Notes under the pieces: generated by a model | The model's database searches: none | What the model saw: only the letters and a program-made list of their open reading frames with translations | What the model was told of the DNA's origin: nothing | In this document: positions 8,570 to 18,405 of the stretch, piece by piece | How positions within the stretch are numbered: the first letter of the stretch is position 1 | How the letters are laid out: every line of letters starts with the position of its first letter | Made by a program: the position numbers and the translations under genes | Assembly (NCBI RefSeq): GCF_003315415.1 | Contig: NZ_QNSB01000004.1 | Location: 248,001 to 312,000, forward strand | Source of the DNA: Brevibacterium sanguinis | Lineage (GTDB): Bacteria; Actinomycetota; Actinomycetes; Actinomycetales; Brevibacteriaceae | Length of the DNA stretch: 64,000 nt | Direction: 5' to 3'

Positions 8570-9385
8570 TCAGAGGGCGATGCGCTCGAGGGCGTAGACG
8601 ACGACGCCGCCGAGGGCGATGGGCGCGGCGCCGAGCGCGAGCTGGACGGCGAAGCTGCGGGCCTTCTCCACGCTCTTCTTCGATTCGATGTTCTCCGCGA
8701 TCTCGAGGTTGGCCGCCTGGTACTGGGCGTAGGCGATGAGGCCGAGCATCCGGTCGACCGCGGCGACGAGGAGACCCATGACGGCGCCGAGGACGAGAGC
8801 GAGCGGCCAGCCGATCGTGCTGCCGAGCACGGAGCTGATCCCGGCCACCGCGGTGGCCATCGCGATCGCCAGCGGCGAGGTGTAGATGGGCGGCCACGGC
8901 AGTGCGGTCATGCACTCCGCGGCCACGAGCGCCATGAGTCCGATGACGATCGCGTCCTTGTCACCGGGAACGGTGATCGCGGCGACCCAGGTGCTCGTCG
9001 ACAGCACGATGACTCCACCGGCCACCTGCGCGGACACGTTCGCCACCGCGTCGGAGGCGCCGATGCCCCGGACGAGGTTCTGGACGAAGGCCCAGAGCAG
9101 GCCGAGCCCCGCGAGGACGGGGAGCCAGTCGAGGTAGGGCGCGGAGTGGTCGCGCCATGCGGCGAAGAGTCCGGCCAGACCGAAGAGTGCGAGCATGATC
9201 GAGGTGGCGCGCGGCTGCGGGGAGTCGGTGAGGCGCGGCCACCCGTAGGCGACGCCGAGGACGATGAGCCCGGTCGACAGAAGGAACAAGGTGTAGCCCC
9301 AGTACACCGAGGCACCGAGGGCCAGTGCCAAGGCGAGGGCGATTGCAACTCGAATCCATCTGATCACAGAACTATCGTGCCTCAT
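8570..9385 (-). CDS. multi-pass membrane protein, unknown function
   Basis: A 271-residue protein with about eight hydrophobic segments, followed by a helical stretch near residues 215-235 (AQYQAANLEIAENIESKKSV) and a last membrane helix. I do not recognise the family. The open frame extends 20 residues upstream, but ATG 9385 has AGGG 8 bases before it and gives an RW-rich N-terminus leading straight into helix 1. It is divergent from the glnR-like operon and separated from the miniprotein gene by about 120 bases in which nothing was found. Confidence 0.7.
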   Translation of the reverse strand: MRHDSSVIRWIRVAIALALALALGASVYWGYTLFLLSTGLIVLGVAYGWPRLTDSPQPRATSIMLALFGLAGLFAAWRDHSAPYLDWLPVLAGLGLLWAFVQNLVRGIGASDAVANVSAQVAGGVIVLSTSTWVAAITVPGDKDAIVIGLMALVAAECMTALPWPPIYTSPLAIAMATAVAGISSVLGSTIGWPLALVLGAVMGLLVAAVDRMLGLIAYAQYQAANLEIAENIESKKSVEKARSFAVQLALGAAPIALGGVVVYALERIAL

Positions 9386-9470
9386 CGAGCCCTGGGGACA
9401 CGATTCCCGCGCCATCAGGTCCGGTCGGGCGGGGTCCGACCTCACCCGAGGTCGTGGACGGTCCGCTGAC

Positions 9471-9476
9471 TATACT
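9471..9476 (+). promoter_or_regulatory. -10 box of glnR-mshD-ppk-mutT operon
   Basis: TATACT (9471-9476) is a near-consensus -10 box, 56 bases before the start codon at 9532. The -35 region at the usual distance is poor, which suggests an activator-dependent or extended promoter. The leader between the box and the gene is GC-rich and ends in a strong ribosome site (GGAGGGG). Confidence 0.4.
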
Positions 9477-9531
9477 CGTCCTCAGGCCGCACGCGACCGG
9501 CCGGGCGACCCGGAGGAGGTGGAGGGGAGAC

Positions 9532-10536
9532 ATGCGCATCCTGCTCATCTGCCCGGACTCCCCCGCCGATTCCCCGCACTCGCTGCGCTCCCTCGACTAC
9601 CTCGGCCACCAGATCGAGACGCTGAGCCTCGCCCAAGTGGCTTCCGCCGGGTCGTCGAGCACTGCCGCCGCCAACCGGTCCGAGCCCGCCGTCCGGGCCG
9701 AGCCGGTGACCGTCCCCGAGGCGGACGTCGTCGTCGTCGACGCCGGTGCCGACCTGTCCCTGGCACCGCGGATCGCCGCCGTCCTCGCCGCCGCCGGGAT
9801 CGATCTGCCCATCGTCGTCGTCCTCGGCGAGGGCGGGCTGGCCGCCGCGTCGGCGAAGTGGAACGTCGCCGACATCATCCTCACCACCGCCGGGCCCGGC
9901 GAGGTCGAGGCGCGACTGCGCCTGGCCCGCGACCGGCGCCGGGCGGCTCTCGTCGCCTCCGCTCCGGGCGCATCGTCCGGGTCCGCGGGCTGGACGGCCA
10001 CCTCGCGATCGGGGACCGCGCGGACCGGGAGCGGGGCGACCTGGGCGGGGACCGCAGGCGAAGCCTGGCCCGGAGACCCGCACGGCGGAGGCCACGATCC
10101 CGCCGTCGTCGTCATCGGGACGCTGCGGATCGACGAGACCGCGTTCACCGCCGACCTCGGCGGACGCAGCCTCGACCTCACCTACCGCGAGTTCGCCCTG
10201 CTCAAGTTCTTCGCCTCCCATCCCGAACGCGTCTTCACCCGCGACGAGATCCTCCTCAGCGTGTGGGGCGACGACTACTACGGCGGCACCCGCACGGTCG
10301 ATGTGCATGTGCGCCGCCTGCGTGCCAAACTCGGCAAGGACCTGGAGAACGCCATCCACACCGTCCGCAACGTCGGCTACCGCTTCAGTCCCGACACCGT
10401 CGCCGAGGCGGACGAGGACACCCCCGCCGGGACGCCCGGGAGCACCGTCGCCGGAGTGGACGGACGCACCAGCGCCGAGGCGGACGGGAGTGCCGCCGGG
10501 GCGACCGAGGACATCGACAACGAGGAGCAGGCATGA
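9532..10536 (+). CDS. GlnR-like winged-helix response regulator
   Basis: A 334-residue OmpR/PhoB-type regulator. The C-terminal winged helix is clear (TYREFALLKFFASHPERVFT, then TVDVHVRRLRAKLG and IHTVRNVGYRF). The N-terminal domain is receiver-like but atypical (MRILLICPDSPADS at the start and VVVVDAG at the phospho-acceptor strand), lacking the usual acidic pair. This is the pattern of GlnR-type orphan regulators, which sit directly upstream of mshD in other actinobacteria. A long variable linker and a Gly/Glu/Asp-rich tail flank the DNA-binding domain. ATG 9532 was chosen for its GGAGGGGAGA site; an upstream in-frame start at 9454 precedes the -10 box. Its stop overlaps the mshD start (ATGA). 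The nitrogen-control role is known for GlnR and only inferred here. Confidence 0.75.
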   Translation: MRILLICPDSPADSPHSLRSLDYLGHQIETLSLAQVASAGSSSTAAANRSEPAVRAEPVTVPEADVVVVDAGADLSLAPRIAAVLAAAGIDLPIVVVLGEGGLAAASAKWNVADIILTTAGPGEVEARLRLARDRRRAALVASAPGASSGSAGWTATSRSGTARTGSGATWAGTAGEAWPGDPHGGGHDPAVVVIGTLRIDETAFTADLGGRSLDLTYREFALLKFFASHPERVFTRDEILLSVWGDDYYGGTRTVDVHVRRLRAKLGKDLENAIHTVRNVGYRFSPDTVAEADEDTPAGTPGSTVAGVDGRTSAEADGSAAGATEDIDNEEQA

Positions 10537-11591
10537 GAATCACAGCCACCGGCGCCGTCACCGGAACCCGGATCGAGGCCCTCACCGAGGCGGAGCTCGA
10601 GTTCCTCGACCGCGCGACGGCCGTCGACGGGTCCCCGGCGATCTCCGGCGGACTGCTCGCCATCGCGACGGGGGAGGACGACTCCCACGACGCGCAGACC
10701 GCCTCGAGCGTCTGGCGCGTGCATGTCGACGAGGGCGAGCGCGAGACGCTCGTCGGATACGGAATCCGCGCGCTGCAGGGCGAGCGCCACGCCGCCGAGT
10801 TCCTCATCGCCCCCGACCACCGCCGCCGCGGACTCGGCGAAGCGCTGCTGTCGGCGATCCTCGACGAGGAGCCCGAGGCCTGGTGCTGGTCCCACGGGGA
10901 CCACCCCGGAGCCCGGCGGCTCGCCGACATCCACGGGCTCAGCCGCGACCGCGTCCTCTACCAGATGCGCACCGACACCGACCTCACGCTGGACGACCTG
11001 CCCGAGACCCCGTCCCCCGCGGGAGTCACCATCCGATCGTTCGCCCCGGGCGACGAGGACGGCTGGCTGCGGGTCAACAACGCCGCCTTCGACTGGCACC
11101 CCGAGCAGGGATCGCAGACCCGCGCCGACATCGACCGCATCGTCTCGGCCGCGGACTTCGATCCGGACTCGGTGATCATCGCCGCGGCTGCCGGCGACGA
11201 GGTCATCGGCTTCCACCAGACCAAGGTCGGTGAGGAGGAGGGGTTCAGCCGCCTCGGCGAGGTCTACGTCGTCGGCGTCGATCCGAGCATCCACGCCAGG
11301 GGGGTGGGCAGGGCGCTGACGATCGAGGGGATGCGGCGGATGGTCGCGGCGGGCGCGCGGGCCGTCGAGCTCTACGTCGAGAGCGACAACGAGCTGGCGC
11401 TAGGCTTGTATCGGCGGCTGGGCTTCCATGTCGCGGTGGCGCACGTGTCGTACGCGCCGGCGTCCACGACCGACCCGGCGTCCACGACCGACCCGACGGA
11501 CTCGGCCGGCCCGACGACCACGACCGGCGCGACGGACTCGGCCGACCCGGCGCCCTCGACCGCAGGCAACCAGGAGCAGATAGATGTATGA
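10533..11591 (+). CDS. mshD: mycothiol synthase (acetyl-CoA:Cys-GlcN-Ins acetyltransferase)
   Basis: A 352-residue protein with two GNAT domains in tandem. Acetyl-CoA loops are visible as [14 protein letters not shown] (near residue 90) and [18 protein letters not shown] (near residue 250), each followed by the usual helix. MshD carries out the last step of mycothiol synthesis, acetylating the cysteine of Cys-GlcN-Ins. Position after a GlnR-like regulator supports the call. The last 35 residues are a Thr/Ser/Asp/Pro/Ala repeat (ASTTDP units) beyond the usual family end, encoded by a tandem DNA repeat at about 11460-11560. The ppk start codon lies inside this gene's end. Confidence 0.88.
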   Translation: MRITATGAVTGTRIEALTEAELEFLDRATAVDGSPAISGGLLAIATGEDDSHDAQTASSVWRVHVDEGERETLVGYGIRALQGERHAAEFLIAPDHRRRGLGEALLSAILDEEPEAWCWSHGDHPGARRLADIHGLSRDRVLYQMRTDTDLTLDDLPETPSPAGVTIRSFAPGDEDGWLRVNNAAFDWHPEQGSQTRADIDRIVSAADFDPDSVIIAAAAGDEVIGFHQTKVGEEEGFSRLGEVYVVGVDPSIHARGVGRALTIEGMRRMVAAGARAVELYVESDNELALGLYRRLGFHVAVAHVSYAPASTTDPASTTDPTDSAGPTTTTGATDSADPAPSTAGNQEQIDV

Positions 11592-13716
11592 CATCACAGC
11601 GGCCGGCAGGGAATTCGACCTGCCGGAACCGGCCGATCGCTTCCTCGACCGGGAGCTGAGCTGGCTGGCCTTCAACGAACGCGTCCTCGACCTCGCCTCG
11701 GATCCGGAGGTCCCGCTGCTCGAGCGGGTGCGCTTCCTCTCGATCTTCGCGACCAACCTCGACGAGTTCTTCATGGTCCGCGTCGCCGGCCTCAAACGCC
11801 GCATCAACACCGGTCTGGCCGTGCCGACGGTGACCGGGCGGATGCCGCGGCAGGTCATGCACGCGATCGGCGTCCGGGCCCACGAACTGATGACCCGGCA
11901 CGCGGAGCTGCTCAAGACCGAGATCGGCCCGGCGCTCGACGCCGAGGCGATCATCAAGGTGTCCATGGACGATCTGCGCCCCGAGGAGCGCGCCCGCGTC
12001 GACGACTTCTTCGCCCGTCACGTGTTCCCCGTCCTCACCCCGCTGGCCGTCGACCCCGCCCACCCGTTCCCCTACATCTCGGGGCTCTCCCTCAACCTCG
12101 GCGTGCTCCTGAGATACCCGGAGACGGGCAAGGAGCTCTTCGCCCGGGTCAAGGTGCCCCCGCGCCTGCCCCGGTTCTTCAACATCGCGACACATTCCGA
12201 CCGACCCGTCGACCGGGACGTCCCGGCCCGGTTCGTCGCGCTCGAGGACATCATCGCCGAGCATCTCGACACCCTGTTCGAGGGCATGGAGATCGTCCAC
12301 CACTCGACGTTCCGGGTCACCCGCAACGAGGACCTCGAGGTCGAGGAGGACGACGCGGAGAACCTCCTCAAGGCGCTCGAGAAGGAGCTGCTGCGACGGC
12401 GCTTCGGGCCCGCCGTGCGCCTGGAGATCACCGAGAACATCCACCCCCGGGTCCGCGAGATGCTCAAGGACGAACTCGGCATCGACGAATCCGAGATCTA
12501 CGAGCTGCCCATGCCGCTCGACCTCTCGGGAATGTCCGACATCGCCGATGTCCCCCGCGACGACCTCCACTTCCCGCGGATGGTCCCGCAGATGAACAAG
12601 GACCTGTCCCGGCGGGAGTCGAGCGACCAGGTCGACGTGTTCGCCGCCGTCAGCCAGCGCGACATCCTCCTCCACCACCCGTACGACTCGTTCTCCACGA
12701 GCGTCCAGGCCTTCCTCGAGCAGGCCGCGGCCGACAAGAACGTGCTCGCGATCAAGCAGACGCTCTACCGCACCTCCGGGGACTCGCCGATCATCGACGC
12801 GCTCGTCGACGCCGCGCAGGCCGGCATCCAGGTGCTCGCCGTCGTCGAGATCAAGGCCCGCTTCGACGAGGAGGCGAACATCACGTGGGCGCGCAAGCTC
12901 GAACGCGCAGGCGTGCACGTCGTCTACGGCATCGTCGGGCTCAAGACCCACGCGAAGCTCTCCCTCGTCGTCCGCCAGGAGGCCGAGGGACTGGCCCGGT
13001 ACTGCCACGTCGGCTCCGGCAACTACCACCCGAAGACCGCCCGGCACTACGAGGACTTCGGGCTGCTGACCAAGGACACGGCCGTCGCCGACGACCTGAC
13101 GAAGCTGTTCAACCAGCTCTCCGGTTATGCTCCGCGCGCCGAGTACTCGCGCCTCCTCGTCGCCCCGACCCGGGTCCGCGCCGGTCTCATCGAGCTCATC
13201 GACAGGGAGATCGCCATCGCCGAGGCGGGTCGCACCGCCTGCGTGCGCATCAAGGTCAACTCGATCGTCGACGAGGCGATCATCGACGCCCTCTACCGCG
13301 CCTCGCGGGCCGGGGTCTCGGTCGAGGTGTTCGTCCGCGGCATCTGCGCCCTGCGCCCGGGCATCCCGGGGCTGAGCGAGAACATCACGGTCCGGTCGGT
13401 GCTCGGCCGGTTCCTCGAGCACTCCCGCGCGTTCGTCTTCGGCAACGACGGAGACCCGACGGTCTACATCGGCTCCGCCGACATGATGCACCGCAACCTC
13501 GACCGGCGCGTCGAGGCGCTCATCGAGCTGCGCGCGGCCGACCACAAGGCCGAGATCATCGAACTCTTCGACCTCGCCTTCGACCCGGGCACCTCGGCGT
13601 TCGAACTGTCCGGTGACGGCACGTGGACCCGGCGCACCGGTGCCGGCCTCATCGACTACCAGAGCGAGCTCATCCGCCGGCATCGGAGGAGACGGATGAT
13701 GGGGGAGGACGGGTGA
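11584..13716 (+). CDS. ppk: polyphosphate kinase 1
   Basis: A 710-residue PPK1. The N-terminal domain begins with [20 protein letters not shown], typical of the family. The catalytic domains show [13 protein letters not shown] (ATP-site lysine and arginine), [24 protein letters not shown] with the histidine that becomes phosphorylated, and [32 protein letters not shown] with the second conserved histidine. It polymerises the gamma-phosphate of ATP into polyphosphate. The start overlaps the end of mshD by 8 bases and the stop overlaps the mutT start, so four genes form one translationally coupled unit that precedes the pst operon and links phosphate uptake to storage. Confidence 0.95.
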   Translation: MYDITAAGREFDLPEPADRFLDRELSWLAFNERVLDLASDPEVPLLERVRFLSIFATNLDEFFMVRVAGLKRRINTGLAVPTVTGRMPRQVMHAIGVRAHELMTRHAELLKTEIGPALDAEAIIKVSMDDLRPEERARVDDFFARHVFPVLTPLAVDPAHPFPYISGLSLNLGVLLRYPETGKELFARVKVPPRLPRFFNIATHSDRPVDRDVPARFVALEDIIAEHLDTLFEGMEIVHHSTFRVTRNEDLEVEEDDAENLLKALEKELLRRRFGPAVRLEITENIHPRVREMLKDELGIDESEIYELPMPLDLSGMSDIADVPRDDLHFPRMVPQMNKDLSRRESSDQVDVFAAVSQRDILLHHPYDSFSTSVQAFLEQAAADKNVLAIKQTLYRTSGDSPIIDALVDAAQAGIQVLAVVEIKARFDEEANITWARKLERAGVHVVYGIVGLKTHAKLSLVVRQEAEGLARYCHVGSGNYHPKTARHYEDFGLLTKDTAVADDLTKLFNQLSGYAPRAEYSRLLVAPTRVRAGLIELIDREIAIAEAGRTACVRIKVNSIVDEAIIDALYRASRAGVSVEVFVRGICALRPGIPGLSENITVRSVLGRFLEHSRAFVFGNDGDPTVYIGSADMMHRNLDRRVEALIELRAADHKAEIIELFDLAFDPGTSAFELSGDGTWTRRTGAGLIDYQSELIRRHRRRRMMGEDG

Positions 13717-14687
13717 GACCCGGCTCGGTCGACAGTGCTCAGGCCTCCTCCCGGGTCACGGCCGACATCCTCGCCGCCGGTGCGGTGTGCTGGCGCGACG
13801 GCCACGACGGCCTCGAGGTCGCGCTCATCCACCGCCCCCGCTACAACGACTGGTCGTGGCCCAAGGGCAAGGTCGAGGCCGGGGAGACGCTGCCGGAGGC
13901 CGCGATCCGCGAGGTCAAGGAGGAGACGGGACTCGACGTCCACCTCGGCGTCCCCCTGCCGACGGCCGAGTACATGGTCGGCGGCGGGAACCTCAAGAAG
14001 GTCTTCTACTGGTCGGCGCACGTGCGCAGCGATCAGCCCTTCGCACCGAAGAACACCCGTGAGGTCGACGAGGTGCGCTGGTTCCCCGTCGCCGAGGCGC
14101 GGACGAAGCTGAGCTCGTACGCCGACCGCGATCAGCTCGACGCCCTCGAGACCTTCGGCTCCACCGACGCCCTGCGCGCCTGGCCGCTCATCCTCGTGAG
14201 GCACGGCAAGGCGTTCCCGCGCGCGAAATGGCACGAGACCGAGCATGTGCGTCCGCTCCTGGCCCTTGGCACCCGGCAGGCGATGGCCCTGACCGGACTG
14301 CTCGCGGCCTGGGACATCAGGAAGCTCGTCTCCAGTCCGTGGAAGCGGTGCATGGCGACCCTCGTCCCGTTCTCCGCGGCGACGGGCAAACCGATCCGGA
14401 AGGCCGCGTGCCTGAGCGAGAAGGCGGGCGCGGCCGATCCGGAGAAGACGGCCCGCTACATCGAGAAGCTGCTCGAGAAGGGCAAGCCCACCGCCTACTG
14501 CACGCACCGTCCGGTGCTGCCGACGATCCTCGGCGTCTACGCCAAGCACGCCCCGCAGGGGATCGCCGCGAAGCTGCCGACCGAGGACCCGTACCTCAAG
14601 CCGGGCGAGATCCTCGTCGCCTACGTCCGGCCCGGCACGGTGCCCCGCATCGTCGAGATCGAGCGCTTCCGCCCGATCGACTCCTGA
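13713..14687 (+). CDS. mutT1: MutT1-like NUDIX hydrolase with histidine phosphatase domain
   Basis: A 324-residue two-domain protein. Residues 10-140 are a NUDIX hydrolase with a complete Nudix box ([20 protein letters not shown], then TGLDV). Residues about 155-320 are a SixA/phosphoglycerate-mutase-type phosphatase with the LVRHGKA motif and a later catalytic histidine in [10 protein letters not shown]. This fusion matches mycobacterial MutT1, which removes oxidised guanine nucleotides and acts on diadenosine polyphosphates. The GTG overlaps the ppk stop (GTGA) with GGGGGAGG upstream; the frame is open further upstream only as a shadow of ppk. Confidence 0.88.
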   Translation: MRPGSVDSAQASSRVTADILAAGAVCWRDGHDGLEVALIHRPRYNDWSWPKGKVEAGETLPEAAIREVKEETGLDVHLGVPLPTAEYMVGGGNLKKVFYWSAHVRSDQPFAPKNTREVDEVRWFPVAEARTKLSSYADRDQLDALETFGSTDALRAWPLILVRHGKAFPRAKWHETEHVRPLLALGTRQAMALTGLLAAWDIRKLVSSPWKRCMATLVPFSAATGKPIRKAACLSEKAGAADPEKTARYIEKLLEKGKPTAYCTHRPVLPTILGVYAKHAPQGIAAKLPTEDPYLKPGEILVAYVRPGTVPRIVEIERFRPIDS

Positions 14688-14831
14688 CGTCGGGGAGGGC
14701 CGGACGCGCGGCCGCCTCGGCGAGGGACGCGAGGGCAGGGGCGGAGGTCACAGCCGCCTCGGCGGGAATCCTCTCACGCCCGCGGTCCCCTCTGTGACGG
14801 GCGACGCACCGTGTGCGGAATCGTTGCGGTG

Positions 14832-14853
14832 CCATTCACCTTCCATTCACTTC
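14832..14853 (+). promoter_or_regulatory. PHO box upstream of pstS
   Basis: Two direct repeats of 11 bases, CCATTCACCTT (14832-14842) and CCATTCACTTC (14843-14853), with a weaker third unit starting GTCACTC. Head-to-tail 11-base units with a TTCAC core are the known binding pattern of actinobacterial PhoP. They lie 92 bases upstream of the pstS GTG. The remaining 14688-14831 gap holds no gene that I can see. Confidence 0.75.
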
Positions 14854-14944
14854 GTCACTCCCGGCGCTTCACGCACGATCCTTAGCGTGGGTGGCGAACG
14901 ATCGAGAACTCTCGAGCTGTGTCCACTTTGAGAAAGGCATCTTC

Positions 14945-16045
14945 GTGAAGCTCAAGCATCTTGCTCCATCCGCGGCATTCCTGGCAGTCGGCGCACTCAC
15001 CCTGTCGGCCTGCGGTGGAGCATCCGCCACCGGTGAGGACGTCTCCGGCGGCGACAGCGGACTCCAGGGCACGATCACCGGCATCGGCGCCTCCTCCCAG
15101 AAGGCCGCCATGGACGCCTGGACCGCCGACTTCTCCACCGCGAACGCCGGGGTCACCGTCAACTACTCCCCCGACGGATCCGGAGCGGGCCGGGAGCAGT
15201 TCCTCGGCGGCAATGCCCAGTTCGCCGGCTCCGACTCCCACCTCGACGACGACGAGGTGGAGGCCGCCAAGGAGGTCTGCGGACCCGAGGGCGCGTTCGA
15301 GTTCCCCGTCTACATCTCCCCTATCGCCGTGGCCTTCAACCTCGAGGGCGTCGACTCGCTCAACCTCTCCGCCGAGACGATCGCGAAGATCTTCAAGGGC
15401 GAGATCAGCAACTGGAACGACGAGGCGATCAAGGCCGACAACCCGGACGCGAACCTCCCCGACCTCCCCATCACCGCGGTCCACCGCGCCGATGACTCGG
15501 GCACGACCGAGAACTTCGCCGAGTACCTCAAGGAGGCCGCCGGTGACGTCTGGGACGCCGAGGTGGACGGGAACTTCCCCGCGAACTACGGCGGCGAAGC
15601 CGCTCAGGGAACCGACGGCGTCGTCCAGACCGTGACCGACACCGAGGGGGCCATCGGCTACGCCGACGCCTCAGCCGTGGGCTCGCTGGGCCAGGCGAAG
15701 GTCAAGGTCGGCGAGGAGTTCGTCGAGCTCTCGCCGGAAGCGGCCTCCAAGGTCGTCGACGCCTCGCCGAAGGTCGAGGGCCGTGCGGAGGGCGACCTCG
15801 CCTTCGAACTCGCCCGGGACACCACCGAGTCGGGCGCCTACCCGATCGTCCTCGTCTCCTACCACGTCGTCTGCTCGACCTACCAGGACCAGGAGACGGT
15901 CGACCTGGTCAAGGCCTGGGAGAAGTTCGTGGTCTCCGAAGAGGGCCAGCAGTCGGCTGCCGACTCCGCGGGCTCGGCCCCGCTGTCGCCGGAGCTGCGC
16001 GGCCAGATCGAGACCGTGATCGATTCCATCGCGGTCGCAGGCTGA
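14945..16045 (+). CDS. pstS: phosphate ABC transporter substrate-binding lipoprotein PstS
   Basis: A 366-residue periplasmic-type phosphate-binding protein anchored as a lipoprotein. A Lys-containing signal peptide of about 20 residues ends in the lipobox LSAC. The phosphate-cage residues are visible in GIGASSQKAAMDAW, NYSPDGSGAGREQFLGG, AGSDSHLDDDE and VHRADDSGTTENFAEYL. The GTG at 14945 has AGAAAGG 8 bases upstream and gives a correct signal peptide; the frame stays open upstream to 14813 with non-signal sequence. First gene of the pst operon, controlled by the PHO box. Confidence 0.95.
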   Translation: MKLKHLAPSAAFLAVGALTLSACGGASATGEDVSGGDSGLQGTITGIGASSQKAAMDAWTADFSTANAGVTVNYSPDGSGAGREQFLGGNAQFAGSDSHLDDDEVEAAKEVCGPEGAFEFPVYISPIAVAFNLEGVDSLNLSAETIAKIFKGEISNWNDEAIKADNPDANLPDLPITAVHRADDSGTTENFAEYLKEAAGDVWDAEVDGNFPANYGGEAAQGTDGVVQTVTDTEGAIGYADASAVGSLGQAKVKVGEEFVELSPEAASKVVDASPKVEGRAEGDLAFELARDTTESGAYPIVLVSYHVVCSTYQDQETVDLVKAWEKFVVSEEGQQSAADSAGSAPLSPELRGQIETVIDSIAVAG

Positions 16046-16081
16046 CAGGAACGCCCTGACCTGGAATCATCAACCGTTCAC

Positions 16082-16119
16082 GAGCGGCGCAGCTGAGGAC
16101 AGTTCCCACTGCGCCGCTC
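16082..16119 (+). terminator. pstS-pstC intercistronic stem-loop
   Basis: GAGCGGCGCAG (16082-16092) pairs perfectly with CTGCGCCGCTC (16109-16119) around a 16-base loop. There is no T-run after it. Between a binding-protein gene and its permease gene such stems usually stabilise the upstream message or attenuate read-through, giving more PstS than PstC/A/B. Confidence 0.65.
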
Positions 16120-16175
16120 TTGGGCGTCCGGAATCCGTGACCGGATCGAGGACGTGAATCTCACGAGGAGTACCC

Positions 16176-17183
16176 GTGCCGACCAGCACACAGACCACAG
16201 CGACCGGCCCCGCCGCCGGTGCGCCCGGACCGGCCCTCGGTCCCGACGTCAAGGGGGCGAAGCCCAAGGCCGTCGTCCGGCCCGGGGATCGGATCTTCTC
16301 CGCCGCGACCCTCATCGCCGGCATCCTCATCCTGGCGATCCTCGCCGGGGTCGCCGTGTTCCTACTGGCCCAGTCGAAGGACACGATCGACGCCCAGATC
16401 ACTGACCCCTCGGCGATCACCGGCGGCAACGGGTTCCTCGCCTACGTCTGGCCGCTCGTCATCGGCACCCTGATCTCCTCGGCCATCGCGCTGGTCGTGG
16501 CGACGCCCTTCGCCCTCGGCATCGCCCTGTTCACCACCCACATGGCCCCGCGCAGGCTGGCTCCCTTCCTCGGCTACGTCATCGACCTCCTCGCCGCGAT
16601 CCCCTCCGTCGTCTACGGCCTGTGGGGAATCGCCCTGGCCGGCAACCTCACCGATTTCTACGTGTGGCTGGCGAAGTGGTTCGGCTGGATCCCGATCTTC
16701 GCCCCCGACGCCAGCGGCGCCGTGTCCAACACCGGCCGCACCCTGCTCACCGCCGCGCTCGTCCTGTCGATCATGATCCTGCCGATCATCACCTCGCTGA
16801 CCCGCGAGATCTTCCTCCAGACCCCGAAGCTGCAGGAGGAGGCGGCGCTGGCCCTCGGTGCGACTCGCTGGGAGATGATCAGGATGTCGGTGCTGCCGTT
16901 CGGCAAGTCGGGGATCGCCTCGGCGACGATGCTCGGCCTGGGGCGCGCGCTAGGCGAGACCATGGCCGTGGCCATGATCCTCTCCCCCGGACTGCTCACC
17001 GCCTCGCTCATCGTCAGCGGCAACCAGACCATCGCCTCGGAGATCGCCCAGAACTTCCCCGAGGCGGCCGGACTGCGGCTGTCCGAACTCATCACGATCG
17101 GCCTGGTCCTCTTCGTCATCACCCTGCTGGTGAACATGGCCGCCCGCGCGATCGTCGCCAAGACCTCAGTGAAGGGAAGTTGA
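16176..17183 (+). CDS. pstC: phosphate ABC transporter permease PstC
   Basis: A 335-residue permease with six predicted helices after a 40-residue cytoplasmic N-terminus. The EAA loop that docks to PstB is seen as QEEAALALGATRWEMIRMSVLP (around residues 222-243), followed by LGRALGETMAVAMILS, the conserved PstC segment. The GTG has GAGGAG 6 bases upstream. With PstA it forms the membrane channel for high-affinity phosphate uptake. Confidence 0.94.
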   Translation: MPTSTQTTATGPAAGAPGPALGPDVKGAKPKAVVRPGDRIFSAATLIAGILILAILAGVAVFLLAQSKDTIDAQITDPSAITGGNGFLAYVWPLVIGTLISSAIALVVATPFALGIALFTTHMAPRRLAPFLGYVIDLLAAIPSVVYGLWGIALAGNLTDFYVWLAKWFGWIPIFAPDASGAVSNTGRTLLTAALVLSIMILPIITSLTREIFLQTPKLQEEAALALGATRWEMIRMSVLPFGKSGIASATMLGLGRALGETMAVAMILSPGLLTASLIVSGNQTIASEIAQNFPEAAGLRLSELITIGLVLFVITLLVNMAARAIVAKTSVKGS

Positions 17184-17185
17184 GC

Positions 17186-18325
17186 ATGCTGACGACTTCG
17201 GAGTCCACCACCTCCCGCGGCCGCACCCTGACCTCGAAGCAGCTGCCCAAGGCCACCCCGTGGATCATCGCGGTCGCGTCGATCCTCGTCGCCGCCGGCA
17301 TCAGCTTCCTCGGCCTGGGCCGCTTCTCCATCGCGGTCACCGCCGTCCTCGCCGGCGCCATCAACGCGGTCGCCGTGTTCGCGATCTCCGCCGCCTATGA
17401 GGGCCGGCGCAAGGCCGTCGACCGGGTCGCGACGACCGTCGTGTCCTCGACCTTCGTCCTCGCCTGCGTGCCGCTCGTCTCCCTGCTGTGGCTGACCGTG
17501 TCCAAGGGCGGGGCCGCCCTCGACCTCAATCTGCTCTCGCGCACGATGCTCGGGATGAAGGGCGTCCTCGACCAGCAGTACGTGGCCGGGGAGGCGGGCC
17601 TGGCCGGCGGCTTCTACCACGCGATCGTCGGCACCGTCCTCATCACCCTCGCCGCGTGCGTGATCTCGATCCCCATCGGCGTGCTCGCCGCGATCTACCT
17701 CGTCGAGTACGCGGGGAAGAACAAGCTCGGCAAGGCGATCACGTTCCTCGTCGACGTCATGACCGGCATCCCCTCGATCGTCGCGGGTCTGTTCGCGTTC
17801 GCGCTGTTCTCGACGATCGCCAACGTCCTCCTGCCGGGAGCCGCCGGGATCGCGAAGACCGGCTTCACGGCCGCCGTCGCGCTGTCCGTGCTGATGATCC
17901 CCATCGTCGTGCGCAACACCGAGGAGATCCTCCGCCTGGTCCCGATGGACCTGCGCGAGGCCTCCTACGCCCTCGGCGTGCCGAAGTGGAAGACGATCGT
18001 CAAGATCGTCCTCCCCACCTCCGTCTCGGGAATCCTCTCCGGCGTGACGATCGCGATCGCCCGCGTCATCGGCGAGACCGCTCCGATCATGGTCACGGCC
18101 GGGTTCGCGAAGTCGCTCAACTGGAACCTGTTCTCCGGGTGGATGTCGACGCTGCCGACCTACATCTACGACTCACAGCTGCGCCCGGTCTCCCCCGGCG
18201 ACGCCGCGATCGCCAGCTCCGAACGCGCGTGGGCGGCCGCCCTCGTGCTCGTGGCCCTCGTCATGATCCTCAACCTCCTCGCCCGCCTCATCGCCAAGGT
18301 GCTCGCCCCGAAGGCCGGGCGCTGA
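17186..18325 (+). CDS. pstA: phosphate ABC transporter permease PstA
   Basis: A 379-residue permease. Two extra hydrophobic helices near residues 28-70 precede the usual six-helix core. The core carries the PstA segments VDVMTGIPSIVAGLFAF, LREASYALGVPKWKTIVKIVLPT (coupling loop) and ARVIGETAPIMVTAG. It begins two bases after the pstC stop. The 80-base gap to pstB contains two copies of GACCCGCGCGACGCG 25 bases apart and then the ribosome site of pstB. Confidence 0.94.
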   Translation: MLTTSESTTSRGRTLTSKQLPKATPWIIAVASILVAAGISFLGLGRFSIAVTAVLAGAINAVAVFAISAAYEGRRKAVDRVATTVVSSTFVLACVPLVSLLWLTVSKGGAALDLNLLSRTMLGMKGVLDQQYVAGEAGLAGGFYHAIVGTVLITLAACVISIPIGVLAAIYLVEYAGKNKLGKAITFLVDVMTGIPSIVAGLFAFALFSTIANVLLPGAAGIAKTGFTAAVALSVLMIPIVVRNTEEILRLVPMDLREASYALGVPKWKTIVKIVLPTSVSGILSGVTIAIARVIGETAPIMVTAGFAKSLNWNLFSGWMSTLPTYIYDSQLRPVSPGDAAIASSERAWAAALVLVALVMILNLLARLIAKVLAPKAGR

Positions 18326-18405
18326 CCCGCGCGACGCGGTCCCGGCGGACCCGCGCGACGCGAACCCACTGACAGCCAGACGCTCCTACCGATTAAGGAA
18401 ACACA

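Noticed and set aside
11245..13683. 812-codon open frame antisense to ppk
   Set aside because: Val/Asp/Arg/Glu-rich shadow; ppk has all catalytic motifs on the other strand.
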